Shown in pieces: positions 25,926 through 34,680 of a stretch of 64,000 nt of DNA. Within the stretch, counting starts at the first letter, position 1, and each line of letters opens with the position of its first letter. The notes under the pieces were generated by a model, which saw only the letters and a program-made list of their open reading frames with translations, did no database searches and was not told the DNA's origin. The position numbers and the translations under genes were made by a program. The stretch lies in NCBI RefSeq assembly GCF_900316465.1, contig NZ_ONDD01000013.1, forward strand, positions 16,567 to 80,566, given 5' to 3'. Source of the stretch: an uncultured Fibrobacter sp. (GTDB taxonomy: Bacteria > Fibrobacterota > Fibrobacteria > Fibrobacterales > Fibrobacteraceae).

Positions 25926-27248
25926 GTGTTAAGTTTTTTGAAACGATGTCTTTTTACATGTGCTGTAACTGCGTGTATTTCTGTTGCAGCCTTTGCTGGC
26001 GTGGATTCGTCTATCGGTTGTCCTGATGGTACGGTCATTTCGTCGATTTCGTACGAAGGCTTGGAGCATACCAAGGCTCGCGTGGTGAATCGCGAACTCT
26101 TGAACAAGGCGGGGGAGCCGTTTTCGGCCGAAAAGTTCAATCTTGAAAAACGCCGCCTGCAAGACTTGGACTTGTTTACGGATATCTCGGTGGGGTGTGA
26201 AGGCGGAAATCTGAAATACACTTTCGTTGAAATCTTCCGCTGGATTCCAGCCCCTGCAGGCAAGACGACCGAGCGTGACGGGCTCATGATTGGTCTTGCT
26301 CTTGCGAACTTGAATGTGCTTGGCGAAGATATCCGGGCCGAGGTCCAGTACCGCACCTCTTCTGAACGGTTCCTGGATAACAACGAGTATGCCTTTTATG
26401 CAAGTTCTCCTTACTTGTTCGGACTCCCGCTTGGCTGGAATTTTGAATTCTTGCGCACCGACAGTTACGACGACATTCGCGATTACCAAGATGACAGTTG
26501 GCTGGTCGATTTGGACTTGGATTATCAATTGCTGCCGAACCTTTCTATTCTAGGCACGATTGCATATCGTGAATTGGAAAAAGCGGTATTCACGTTTGAT
26601 GAGGCCTCTGCACAATTATGGGAATATGGCTTTGGCTTTGCCTTTGATTTCCGCGATACCAAGATCGATACTCGCAAAGGTATCTATTATGAATACATGC
26701 TTACGCATGTGAAACAATTAGACCGGATCGCTATCTGTGGCGGCAGTTGTTACACCGAAGGCGAAGACTATTGGGAACTTTTGAACGATGCCCGCGCTTA
26801 CTATCCAGTTGGTCGTTTTGTGATGGGGGCGACGGCGCTCGTGCGTTACCGTCCGGGTGAAGTGTACCGCTTCGACTATTTTTCGCATGGCGGCGTGAAT
26901 TCTTATCGTGGCCGTTATGGCGATTCAAAGCGCCTAGGCGTACACGAAACCTTGCTCAACCTCGAAGAACGCTTTATTCTGTTGGACCGTCAGCCGGCGA
27001 GTATCGCGGGCGTGAATTTCTTCTATGGCGTGCAATTGGTGGCGGGTCTCGACGGAAGCCTTATTTGGAATTCGGGGCGCCCCGGTTGGGATGATTACGA
27101 AGGTGCCGTCTATGGCGGTATTCATCTGGTGGTTCCCGCTGTTGACCGCCTGCGTTTTGAAGTGGGATACAGCCCAGACAGGGGAGAACCTAAATACTTC
27201 TTTGGCATGATAGAAAAGGTGTCTACGTCTCGCTGGCGTGGCAGATAA
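25926..27248 (+). CDS. Omp85-family outer-membrane protein with one POTRA domain (TamA/BamA-like)
   Basis: I choose GTG 25926 (or TTG 25938) because it puts a normal signal peptide first ('FLKRCLFTCAVTACISVAAFA'); an in-frame ATG at 25812 would add a stretch encoded by the GC-rich inverted repeat. The mature 440-residue protein has one clear POTRA domain ('ISSISYEGLEHTKARVVNRE', 'LQDLDLFTDISV', 'LKYTFVE'; residues about 30-105) and a barrel. 'GGVNSYRGRYGD' matches the family's conserved RG(F/Y) loop motif. Such proteins insert or translocate outer-membrane proteins. It ends in a basic tail (RWRGR) rather than the usual aromatic residue. Confidence 0.8.
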   Translation: MLSFLKRCLFTCAVTACISVAAFAGVDSSIGCPDGTVISSISYEGLEHTKARVVNRELLNKAGEPFSAEKFNLEKRRLQDLDLFTDISVGCEGGNLKYTFVEIFRWIPAPAGKTTERDGLMIGLALANLNVLGEDIRAEVQYRTSSERFLDNNEYAFYASSPYLFGLPLGWNFEFLRTDSYDDIRDYQDDSWLVDLDLDYQLLPNLSILGTIAYRELEKAVFTFDEASAQLWEYGFGFAFDFRDTKIDTRKGIYYEYMLTHVKQLDRIAICGGSCYTEGEDYWELLNDARAYYPVGRFVMGATALVRYRPGEVYRFDYFSHGGVNSYRGRYGDSKRLGVHETLLNLEERFILLDRQPASIAGVNFFYGVQLVAGLDGSLIWNSGRPGWDDYEGAVYGGIHLVVPAVDRLRFEVGYSPDRGEPKYFFGMIEKVSTSRWRGR

Positions 27249-27366
27249 GCAATTCCGACGTAAATAAAGTAAACAACCCTTTACAAATTTTGGATAAATA
27301 CTAAATTAGGACTCATATTTATAACAAAAAGATAATATGGCTCAAAGTGGGCCTTTTGGAGTATAA

Positions 27367-27957
27367 ATGGCAATTAACTATCTGGATCTCCCGATTGGTC
27401 GCAAGTATCCCTACGAAGTGGACTGCGTCGTGGAAATCGGTAAAGACACCAACCTCAAGTACGAATATGATGAACGCCTGCACGTGTTCCGCCTGGACCG
27501 CTGCTTGCTGAGCTCCATGAGCTACCCCTGTACTTACGGCTTTATCCCGAGCACCAAGGCTGATGACGGCGACGCTATCGATATGCTGATTTACAGCCCG
27601 GCCTCCATGATGACGGGAACGGTTTGCACCTGCCGCGTGATCGGTGCGCTAGACATGACCGATGGCGGTCGTAAGGACTATAAGGTCCTGGGTGTTCCGG
27701 TATTCAACCCGCGCCCCATCAAGGACATTACCGATGTGGACCAGATGTTCCTGCGCATTACGCGTAACTTCTTCCAGAACTACAAGGAACTGGAAGGCAA
27801 GGACGTTCAGATTGGTGAATGGCAGAATGCCGCCTTTGCCCGCGAAAAGGTGATTGCCGCTCACAAGGCTTACTTCCAGATGCAGGTTCAAGTTCCTGAA
27901 ACTTGCTACCAGGAACCGGAAAGTGTTGACCACTTGCCGCCTGACGAATTGATTTAA
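27367..27957 (+). CDS. ppa: Soluble family I inorganic pyrophosphatase
   Basis: The 196-residue protein has the Ppa signature as 'DDGDAIDM' (usual form DGDPxD, here Pro replaced by Ala), preceded by 'YPCTYGFIPST', with the metal-ligand segment 'DITDVDQM' later. It hydrolyses pyrophosphate in the cytoplasm and pulls biosynthetic reactions forward. Its coexistence with a PPi-pumping membrane enzyme and a PPi-dependent phosphofructokinase in this window is noteworthy, since hydrolysis would compete with PPi use. GGAG lies 6 bases before the ATG; a two-way terminator follows. Confidence 0.93.
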   Translation: MAINYLDLPIGRKYPYEVDCVVEIGKDTNLKYEYDERLHVFRLDRCLLSSMSYPCTYGFIPSTKADDGDAIDMLIYSPASMMTGTVCTCRVIGALDMTDGGRKDYKVLGVPVFNPRPIKDITDVDQMFLRITRNFFQNYKELEGKDVQIGEWQNAAFAREKVIAAHKAYFQMQVQVPETCYQEPESVDHLPPDELI

Positions 27958-27963
27958 AAAAAA

Positions 27964-27987
27964 CGCCGCTTTTTAGCGGCGGTTTTT
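27964..27987. terminator. Bidirectional terminator between ppa and the radical SAM gene
   Basis: CGCCGCT (27964-27970) pairs with AGCGGCG (27975-27981) around TTTT. T runs lie on both strands (AAAAAAA before, GTTTTT after), fitting the convergent genes. Confidence 0.85.
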
Positions 27988-27989
27988 AA

Positions 27990-28865
27990 TTAGAAGCATC
28001 TTACTTTCACCGGCAGAACGCTGGTGATTTTTGTTTTGACGCTTTCCAGGAATTCCTTGGGTAAGGGTTCCACGCCCTCGAGCAAGGTATCACGAATGAC
28101 CGTGTACAACTGGACTTCGACCAAGTTTGCCGGATTTGCGGAATGAATGGCGGTCAGGTTCTCGATGTAACGCTCGATTTCCTGCTCGCTCGGGATTTCG
28201 CCCTGCAGGTTGCAGAGCATGGTCTGAATGCAAAGCGGATAGAGTTTGATCGTCTTCGTTAGGTTGTCCAGAATCTTGTCAAAACGCAGGGGAGAACGGT
28301 TCATTTTCTTGAACCATTCTTCGGTGCCGGCATCGAGCTTTGCCCAGATTTCGCCGTCACTTGCCAACAGCTGAGAAAGACCTTGCTCGACGGCTGGGCT
28401 TTCGAGATGGCTTGCGTTTGTGATGAGTCGCAACTTAAAGTCACCGAGTCTAGGCGTGTATTCCTTTTGAATTTCGCGCATGCGGCGGCAGACTTCCGGG
28501 AATTCCTTGACGATAGTAGATTCTCCGTCGCCCGAAAGGCATACGTCTTTCAAAAGCTTGTTCTGTTCGGGAACATGGCCGAAAAATTCACATTTTGCAA
28601 ATTCGCCCGATTCATAGAAATCGAGAAATGCGCGCAATTCACGTTCGACGGCATCGACGTCCACGGGAATACGCTTGTGGCCCTCTTGCGGGCCGCTCTG
28701 ACAATAGGCGCACGAAAATGAACAGTGGTGGTCGGGGTTCAGGTTTATGCCAATCGAAAGGCCGCCTGCACGCCGGCTAATCACCGGGTACACCCATGTG
28801 TTGTCTTTCCACATGCGCGAATGATCGCTCCACGCTGCAATTAATGCTTTTTCCTGTTCGTTCAT
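27990..28865 (-). CDS. Radical SAM protein of unknown substrate
   Basis: The 291-residue protein has 'NPDHHCSFSCAYCQ', a CxxxCxxC iron-sulfur motif near residue 45, and a glycine-rich 'LSGDGESTI' (SAM-binding GGE-like) near residue 110, followed by 'LRLITNAS'. This layout matches COG0731-type radical SAM proteins related to wyosine-synthesis enzymes, but nothing here fixes the reaction. A TATATTT element ends 6 bases before the ATG on this strand with no visible ribosome-binding site. Confidence 0.8.
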   Translation of the reverse strand: MNEQEKALIAAWSDHSRMWKDNTWVYPVISRRAGGLSIGINLNPDHHCSFSCAYCQSGPQEGHKRIPVDVDAVERELRAFLDFYESGEFAKCEFFGHVPEQNKLLKDVCLSGDGESTIVKEFPEVCRRMREIQKEYTPRLGDFKLRLITNASHLESPAVEQGLSQLLASDGEIWAKLDAGTEEWFKKMNRSPLRFDKILDNLTKTIKLYPLCIQTMLCNLQGEIPSEQEIERYIENLTAIHSANPANLVEVQLYTVIRDTLLEGVEPLPKEFLESVKTKITSVLPVKVRCF

Positions 28866-29027
28866 GCCGCCAAATATAGTAATCTGTGCTATAGTCTGTA
28901 CCTATATGCTGTTAGAGTGAAAAATTAGAACAACCCCTCCGCTTGACTTGATTCATGTTGTCTTAAATCTTCATTCTTCATCCCATATTACACACCTCAC
29001 ATTGCTCATTTTTACTACTTTTCCAAC

Positions 29028-30254
29028 ATGCAGTTTGTATTGAAGTCCGCTTTGATTGCGCTTACGCTTGTCGGGGTTGCTTTGGCCGACGGCATTAAGC
29101 CATACGCTCTCGCAAACGACGGAGCGGTGACTCGCGACCGTCACCTGTCCGAAATCAGCGATATTATGCGCGGTGGGCGAGGCGGCTATATCGACCTGGG
29201 ATTTTATTACACGCCGAGCCGTGAACAGTTACCCCTGGAAAGTCAGTACGGCGAACATGAAGGCTTTGCTTTCAATCATCATTTTGCTGCCTTTGGCGCC
29301 GGCGAAGTGGCTAAAGACCGCCACATGGGTGCGCTCCTCTGGTTTGACCGTTCCGGCTGGGATGGCGAAGACTTTTTCTTGTTCCCGCAGTATAACGATT
29401 TCGGCCTGCAGCGCTCGGTCGTTACTTGGGGCTTGACCTTTACAGATGCCCGCATGAATTGGACACTTGCCGCCGGTATGCAACACCAGAATCTGGAACA
29501 CCGCGGTAAGCTTTATCCGTACGAAAGCGACTCTCTGGCCTACAGCTGGGCGCATTTGCGCTTTAGTAAGCTGAGTGCTCAGGCGAATTTCTACCGCACC
29601 GACTGGCGCCTGTTCCGCTTTGCGCTCGACCTGGAAAGCCGCGCTATTTACGGCGGCAGAAAGTCCGGCCCGCTTACGTACTTGCCGAACGTGTCGCTTT
29701 CCATGTACAATACTGATGAAGAAAATGACATCGATTCCATGCGCATTAATTGGGAACAGAATCTTTATGACCAGCGCCTTTATGCCGAAGTCGCGATTGA
29801 CTTGAACGACTCCTGGTTCCATAGCGCAGCTCTCAAGTTTTACCCGGATCCGTCCCGCATGATCGGCTTTGAAGCGACCTGCTTGAACCGTGTCAGAAAG
29901 AAACAGCTTTCCGACGACTTGGTTGAAGTAGAAAACGACTTGTTGTGGGGTGGTGCTATCGACTTGCTGTTTGCCCGCTTTGCCTACAACGCCGCTTACG
30001 ATTACGAAAACTTCTTTGGCGCGAAGGGCACGTTCCTTGTTGAATTCAAGTTCAACCTCGCCACGATTGACGGCTGGCTGTTCAACCGCGGTGCTGCACG
30101 TAGCGCTCCGATGCAAACGGATGTCGTTAAGCAATTCGATAAGAAGGCCGGCTCCAACGAAATCACCCCGATTGGCTCTGCTAAGGGGGCTCCCAAGACT
30201 ATCGAAGCCAAGGGAATCCGCTACGAAAAGGTCGGCTCTGAAGGAGGCAATTAA
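29028..30254 (+). CDS. Exported protein, probable outer-membrane barrel, unknown function
   Basis: A signal peptide (residues 1-20, ending ALAD) precedes a long region with alternating aromatic and charged strands ('YIDLGFYYTPSREQL', 'WTLAAGMQHQNLEHRG', 'LSAQANFYRTDWRLFRFALDLESRA', 'GTFLVEFKFNLATIDGWLF'), as in barrel proteins. The last 60 residues are a soluble tail, which is unusual for a barrel. I recognise no family. It is translationally coupled to the lipoprotein gene downstream (TAATG at 30252-30256), so the two products probably act together at the outer membrane. Confidence 0.65.
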   Translation: MQFVLKSALIALTLVGVALADGIKPYALANDGAVTRDRHLSEISDIMRGGRGGYIDLGFYYTPSREQLPLESQYGEHEGFAFNHHFAAFGAGEVAKDRHMGALLWFDRSGWDGEDFFLFPQYNDFGLQRSVVTWGLTFTDARMNWTLAAGMQHQNLEHRGKLYPYESDSLAYSWAHLRFSKLSAQANFYRTDWRLFRFALDLESRAIYGGRKSGPLTYLPNVSLSMYNTDEENDIDSMRINWEQNLYDQRLYAEVAIDLNDSWFHSAALKFYPDPSRMIGFEATCLNRVRKKQLSDDLVEVENDLLWGGAIDLLFARFAYNAAYDYENFFGAKGTFLVEFKFNLATIDGWLFNRGAARSAPMQTDVVKQFDKKAGSNEITPIGSAKGAPKTIEAKGIRYEKVGSEGGN

Positions 30255-30625
30255 TGAAGGGTGCTATGAAAAAGATTTCGGTACTTGCGGTATTGATTGC
30301 CTGCTGCCTTACGCTTTCGGGCTGTCTCACGCATTGGTTCCTGGATTCAACCACTCGACTCCAGATAGAAAACAAGTCGTCTAAGACTATTGTCGAAGTC
30401 GATATTCTTGCCGAAGACGGTACTTACAAAGCATGGATTCAAGACACTATTCGCACGGGCGAAAAGAGCCGCGTATACGAAGAAGATTGGGTCGGAACCT
30501 TCTGCTTGCGTATCAGGACTTTGGGCGCCGATTTCGACATTCAGAATTTGACGTTTGACGGCGGAAGTGAATATATGGTTCTTTCGGATGACGAAGACGG
30601 TTCTCTACACTACGAATTCAAGTAG
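30254..30625 (+). CDS. Small lipoprotein coupled to the preceding barrel-like protein
   Basis: The 123-residue protein has a lipobox 'LSGC' (Cys about residue 23), then a short beta-rich domain ('LQIENKSSKTIVEVDIL', 'SRVYEEDWVGTFCLRI'). Start 30254 is supported by GGAGG 6 bases upstream; an ATG at 30266 is an alternative. The domain resembles small secreted Ig-like lipoproteins, but I do not recognise it. It lies tail to tail with a GGDEF-EAL gene with only 3 bp between. Confidence 0.7.
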   Translation: MKGAMKKISVLAVLIACCLTLSGCLTHWFLDSTTRLQIENKSSKTIVEVDILAEDGTYKAWIQDTIRTGEKSRVYEEDWVGTFCLRIRTLGADFDIQNLTFDGGSEYMVLSDDEDGSLHYEFK

Positions 30626-30628
30626 ATC

Positions 30629-32089
30629 TTAAGCGACTTTGCTGTCGCAGACTTTTTCGAATTCATCTACAGTCATGGGCTTAGCAAAGAAGTAACCTTG
30701 GAAAAGGTTGCAGCCCATTTTGTTCAGCATGTTGTATTGGGCTTCGGTCTCGATACCTTCGGTAAGCGATGAAAGGCCGAGGTCGCCCGAGAGCTTGAGC
30801 ACGTTGCGCAGAATGATTTCTGCCTTCTGGCTATTCTTGGAACTGCTTAAGAACTTCATGTCAATTTTTAGAACATCGAGCGGCATATCCTTGAGCTGGT
30901 TCAGCGAAGAATAACCGCTGCCAAAGTCGTCCATCTCGACAATAAATCCGGATTCGCGGAACCGGTTTAGAATGGCCATGCGGTTTTCGACTTCGGTCAT
31001 CATGACGGTTTCGGTAATTTCGATGCGCAAGCGCGAAGGCTCAATCTTGAATTCTTCAATCAGGGCGTTGACTTCGGCGAAGACATCCATGAACAAGAAG
31101 TCCTTCGGCGAAATATTGATTGAAATGAACAGGTGCGATTTTTCTCCGGTCCAAGTAGAAAGAATTTCGCAGGCGCTACGCCAAATGTACTTGTCCAGGT
31201 CGGCAATCATGCCGTTTCTTTCAAATGTCGGAATGAATGTTTCGGGCTGCAGGAAGCCTTCTTTGGGGTGGTCCCAGCGGATAAGCGCTTCGGCTCCGAT
31301 AATCTGCCCGTTGTTGTCGACAATGGGCTGCAGGTAAGGACGCACTTGCTTTTCTTCGATGGCTTTTTCGATTTGGGCAGAAATCATCTGGTCCCACATC
31401 ACCTGGTTGCGCATCTTGTCGTCGTAGAAGGCGATGTGCTTGTTGTATTCGTTCTTGACGGAGGTGAGGGCGAGTTGTGCACGGTCGAACATGATCGATA
31501 CGTCGATATCGGGCTCGGTAATCTTGTAGATGCCCATGTGCATTAAAATACGGTGTTCTATGGAACCGTTAGAAATGACGTATCGAGAAAAGCGACGTTC
31601 CAAATGTTGCAGGTTTGCATCTCCGGCAGGTAGGCAGATGCCGAAATCGTCGCCGCCAAGGCGCCCGAAAACCCATTCCTTGGTAGAATTTTCGCGAAGC
31701 CAGGAGGCTACCTTTAGCAATACGCTGTCGCCCATGTCGCTACCGAAAATGTCGTTTACGATCTTGAAATCCTTGATGTCAAAGTAGGCGACCCAGTAAT
31801 TGACGTCGGCATGTTTGGCAATCGTGTCCTTGATCTTTTCGAAAAGGGCTTCCTTGGTGTATAAACCGGTCAATTTGTCATGGGTGACGTTGTAGATTTC
31901 ACGCTGGCGCTTGATAACCTTTTCTTTGGCAATAGAAGCCTCTTGCTGAAGCTTTTCAATACGCAAAATGGCTATAATGATTAAAGCCGTCGCTGTAAGG
32001 TCCAATAAGAGGTAATTTCCAACGAAAAGTTGCAAAACCAGGAGCCCAACAGCCAAGAAAAGAAACGCAAACGATATAATCTTATTCAT
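30629..32089 (-). CDS. Membrane GGDEF-EAL protein with a variant GGDEF site
   Basis: The 486-residue protein has two N-terminal membrane segments (about 4-45), a short coiled helix, a GGDEF domain with 'GGDDF' at 145-149, and an EAL domain (EAL at 267-269, then 'INISPKDF', 'EITETVM', 'MDDFGSGYSS', 'DVLKIDMKF' and 'LTEGIET'). All EAL metal and catalytic positions I can check are present, so c-di-GMP phosphodiesterase activity is likely. The GGDDF variant makes cyclase activity doubtful. It is a paralogue of the next gene. Confidence 0.9.
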   Translation of the reverse strand: MNKIISFAFLFLAVGLLVLQLFVGNYLLLDLTATALIIIAILRIEKLQQEASIAKEKVIKRQREIYNVTHDKLTGLYTKEALFEKIKDTIAKHADVNYWVAYFDIKDFKIVNDIFGSDMGDSVLLKVASWLRENSTKEWVFGRLGGDDFGICLPAGDANLQHLERRFSRYVISNGSIEHRILMHMGIYKITEPDIDVSIMFDRAQLALTSVKNEYNKHIAFYDDKMRNQVMWDQMISAQIEKAIEEKQVRPYLQPIVDNNGQIIGAEALIRWDHPKEGFLQPETFIPTFERNGMIADLDKYIWRSACEILSTWTGEKSHLFISINISPKDFLFMDVFAEVNALIEEFKIEPSRLRIEITETVMMTEVENRMAILNRFRESGFIVEMDDFGSGYSSLNQLKDMPLDVLKIDMKFLSSSKNSQKAEIILRNVLKLSGDLGLSSLTEGIETEAQYNMLNKMGCNLFQGYFFAKPMTVDEFEKVCDSKVA

Positions 32090-32229
32090 AGATAATTACT
32101 TTGTTCTATGAATTGAATATAGCCTAATAAGCTAGTAGCGTTTGTTACAAATTTCTGTTCTAAAAATTACTTTGTCCGTTTTTGACGCTAAAAAGGCGTT
32201 TTTAAGTCCATAGGGAGCTTTTGGGTGAC

Positions 32230-34509
32230 TCATTTTTTTGCGTCGCAAAGTTTTTCGTAGTCGCTTACCGACATGGGCTTTGCAAAGTAGTAACCTTGGA
32301 ATAAATTACAGCCCATTTGGTTCAACATATTGTATTGATCTTTGGTTTCGACACCTTCGGTGAGCGAGAATAGACCAAGATCGCTCGAAAGTCTGAGGAT
32401 GTTCCTGAGGATTGTTTCGGCTTTCTGGTTGTCTTCGGCTTTGCTCAGGAACTTCATGTCAATTTTCAAGACGTCAAGAGGCATGTCCTTGAGCTGGTTC
32501 AACGAAGAATAACCGCTACCGAAGTCGTCCATTTCGACAATGTATCCGTTGTCGCGGAATCGCTTCAATATGGCCATGCGGCTTTCGGCGTCGGTCATCA
32601 TGACCGTTTCCGTGATTTCAATACGCAGACGGTTCGGGTTAATCTTGAATTCTTTGACGAGCTTGTCGATTTCGGCGAAGACATCCATGAAGTAGAAGTC
32701 TTTGGGCGAAATGTTGACCGAAATGAAGAGCTTTTCTTTTTCGCCGGTCCAGGAGGCAAGAATTTCACAGGCGCAGCGCCAAATGTATTTGTCCACGTCG
32801 GCAATCATGCCGTTCTTTTCGAATAAGGGTATGAACGTGAAGGGCGGGAGGAATCCTTCAGTGGGGTGAAGCCAGCGCACCAGGGCTTCGGCTCCGATAA
32901 TGGTTCCCTTGTTGTCTACGATAGGCTGCAGGTAGGGGACAATCTGACGCTTCTTAATAGCATCTTCGAGTTCGGTCGATATCTTTTGGCCCCACAGCAC
33001 TTGGTCTCGCATTTTGTCATCGTATAGGGCAATATGCGTGTTATATTCGTTCTTGATGCTTGTCTGGGCGAGGTGGGCGCGGTCGAACATAATTGATATG
33101 TCAATGCTCGGATCCGTTATATGGTAAATGCCCACATGCATCAAAATGTGTTGGTCAATCGTACCATTCGAAATGACAAATTTTGCAAGTTTGTCTTCGA
33201 CTAAGGGCAGTCGGACAAGGTTTGTCGGGAAACAAACACCGAAGGCGTCACCGCCAATTCGTCCGTAAATCCAATTGTCCCTGGCGTTTTCCCTAATCCA
33301 GTTTGCAACTCTTACAAGCACTTTGTCGCCCACATCTTTACCAAAGATGTCGTTGACCATTTTGAAATCCTTGATGTCGAAGTAGGCGATAGAGTAGTCG
33401 ACATCTTTTCTGTTGTCGAGGTTGCTCCTGATAACATTGAACAGATGTTCCTTGGTGAACATGCCTGTGAGCTTGTCATGGGTGGCCTCGTACATGTCTC
33501 TTTGTTGCTTGAGGACATCGGGGGTGTTGTCCTGAATCGTCAAGAACGATCCAATTTTTCGGTACTTTTCGTCTGAGACAAGGTGCTTTTTAAGCGAGAA
33601 ATATCGAGTGTCCCTTCCGGAGCCCACAACTTGCTTAGAGGCCCAATGATCCATGCCTTCGCCCAGGTCGTCGAACATGGCGGCAAGCCTGTGTTGAACA
33701 CTTTCGTAGTTGTCGCTATGGATAACGAGCAGCTTGCAGCCGTTACTGTTTGCCCAAATGCAACGTTCGTTGGCGTCAAAGAAGTAGATGGCTTCGGGCA
33801 TCTGAGAGGCTATCTTGGCAAGCATTCGGTCCAAGAGCCTGTAAGGTCTGAAGAAAAGCGAAAAATAGAAGATGAACATCCCGCAAACGGCCATGGCAAT
33901 CATGGAACGGTCAATCGGGGTTCTCGAGAATATATAGTACGACTGCCATATCCCGGCCACGACCATGGTGAAGAATATGACGTTGTATTTTTCGGCATAA
34001 ATGCGGGGGACGCGTATGGCTTTGGCAAGGAATATGGAAAGCGATACGAAGAATGCTATATAGACTGCAATACGGTGGAAGAATTGCCCTACGTGTGGAA
34101 TGAGCCTGTAGTAGGGGTAACCGTCTACAGTGATGGCTTCCATGCCGAAAGCTTGCCCCAGGAAGGGATTAAAGAAATATTGAAGAATGTCTAGGGTTAA
34201 AAGCGTATAGATGATATAGCATTTTTTTTTGTTTTTTCTCCACGATATGTTGCAGTAGACCAGCGTGAAGTCAAACAGGCTGAATGCCATCAAGTCCATG
34301 CCGATGAAGTAGATATAACTACCGATGGTCGAAAGAAGCTGGTTGCTGGAAAGGACGATGAAGAGGTTTCCCATAATGGGAACAATGAATGAAAATAGAA
34401 GAAGGGATACGGCGTATCCAATGGATTTTTTTGATTTCCGCGCAATCGCTCCAAAAACCCCTAAAAGGATTATTAATAAGATATAGATGATTGCAAACGT
34501 AAGTCTCAT
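32230..34509 (-). CDS. 7TM-PAS-GGDEF-EAL signalling protein with degenerate GGDEF site
   Basis: I choose the ATG at 34509 because the seven-helix membrane domain starts there; the frame extends 45 codons further without conservation. The 759-residue protein has about seven membrane segments (1-225) of the 7TM histidine-kinase-sensor type, then a PAS-like region (about 236-335), a GGDEF domain reading 'GGDAF' at 419-423 (catalytic Glu lost), and an intact-looking EAL domain (EAL at 541-543). It is predicted to be a phosphodiesterase or sensor. Its GGDEF-EAL part is strongly similar to the gene at 30629-32089, suggesting duplication with gain or loss of the sensor. Confidence 0.88.
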   Translation of the reverse strand: MRLTFAIIYILLIILLGVFGAIARKSKKSIGYAVSLLLFSFIVPIMGNLFIVLSSNQLLSTIGSYIYFIGMDLMAFSLFDFTLVYCNISWRKNKKKCYIIYTLLTLDILQYFFNPFLGQAFGMEAITVDGYPYYRLIPHVGQFFHRIAVYIAFFVSLSIFLAKAIRVPRIYAEKYNVIFFTMVVAGIWQSYYIFSRTPIDRSMIAMAVCGMFIFYFSLFFRPYRLLDRMLAKIASQMPEAIYFFDANERCIWANSNGCKLLVIHSDNYESVQHRLAAMFDDLGEGMDHWASKQVVGSGRDTRYFSLKKHLVSDEKYRKIGSFLTIQDNTPDVLKQQRDMYEATHDKLTGMFTKEHLFNVIRSNLDNRKDVDYSIAYFDIKDFKMVNDIFGKDVGDKVLVRVANWIRENARDNWIYGRIGGDAFGVCFPTNLVRLPLVEDKLAKFVISNGTIDQHILMHVGIYHITDPSIDISIMFDRAHLAQTSIKNEYNTHIALYDDKMRDQVLWGQKISTELEDAIKKRQIVPYLQPIVDNKGTIIGAEALVRWLHPTEGFLPPFTFIPLFEKNGMIADVDKYIWRCACEILASWTGEKEKLFISVNISPKDFYFMDVFAEIDKLVKEFKINPNRLRIEITETVMMTDAESRMAILKRFRDNGYIVEMDDFGSGYSSLNQLKDMPLDVLKIDMKFLSKAEDNQKAETILRNILRLSSDLGLFSLTEGVETKDQYNMLNQMGCNLFQGYYFAKPMSVSDYEKLCDAKK

Positions 34510-34680
34510 GGATTTTTCGCCCTTCTCCCATATAATATATCTATTAGTTGGGTAATTTTTCTTTTTTTTACGAAAAACATACTCCAAATTGGAATATGAT
34601 GGGAGAGAAAGCTGTTTTTGGGCTTTTTTGCGTGTTTTCCCCATTTATAGGGGAAAATCATTTTTATCTTTCGCCTTGAA

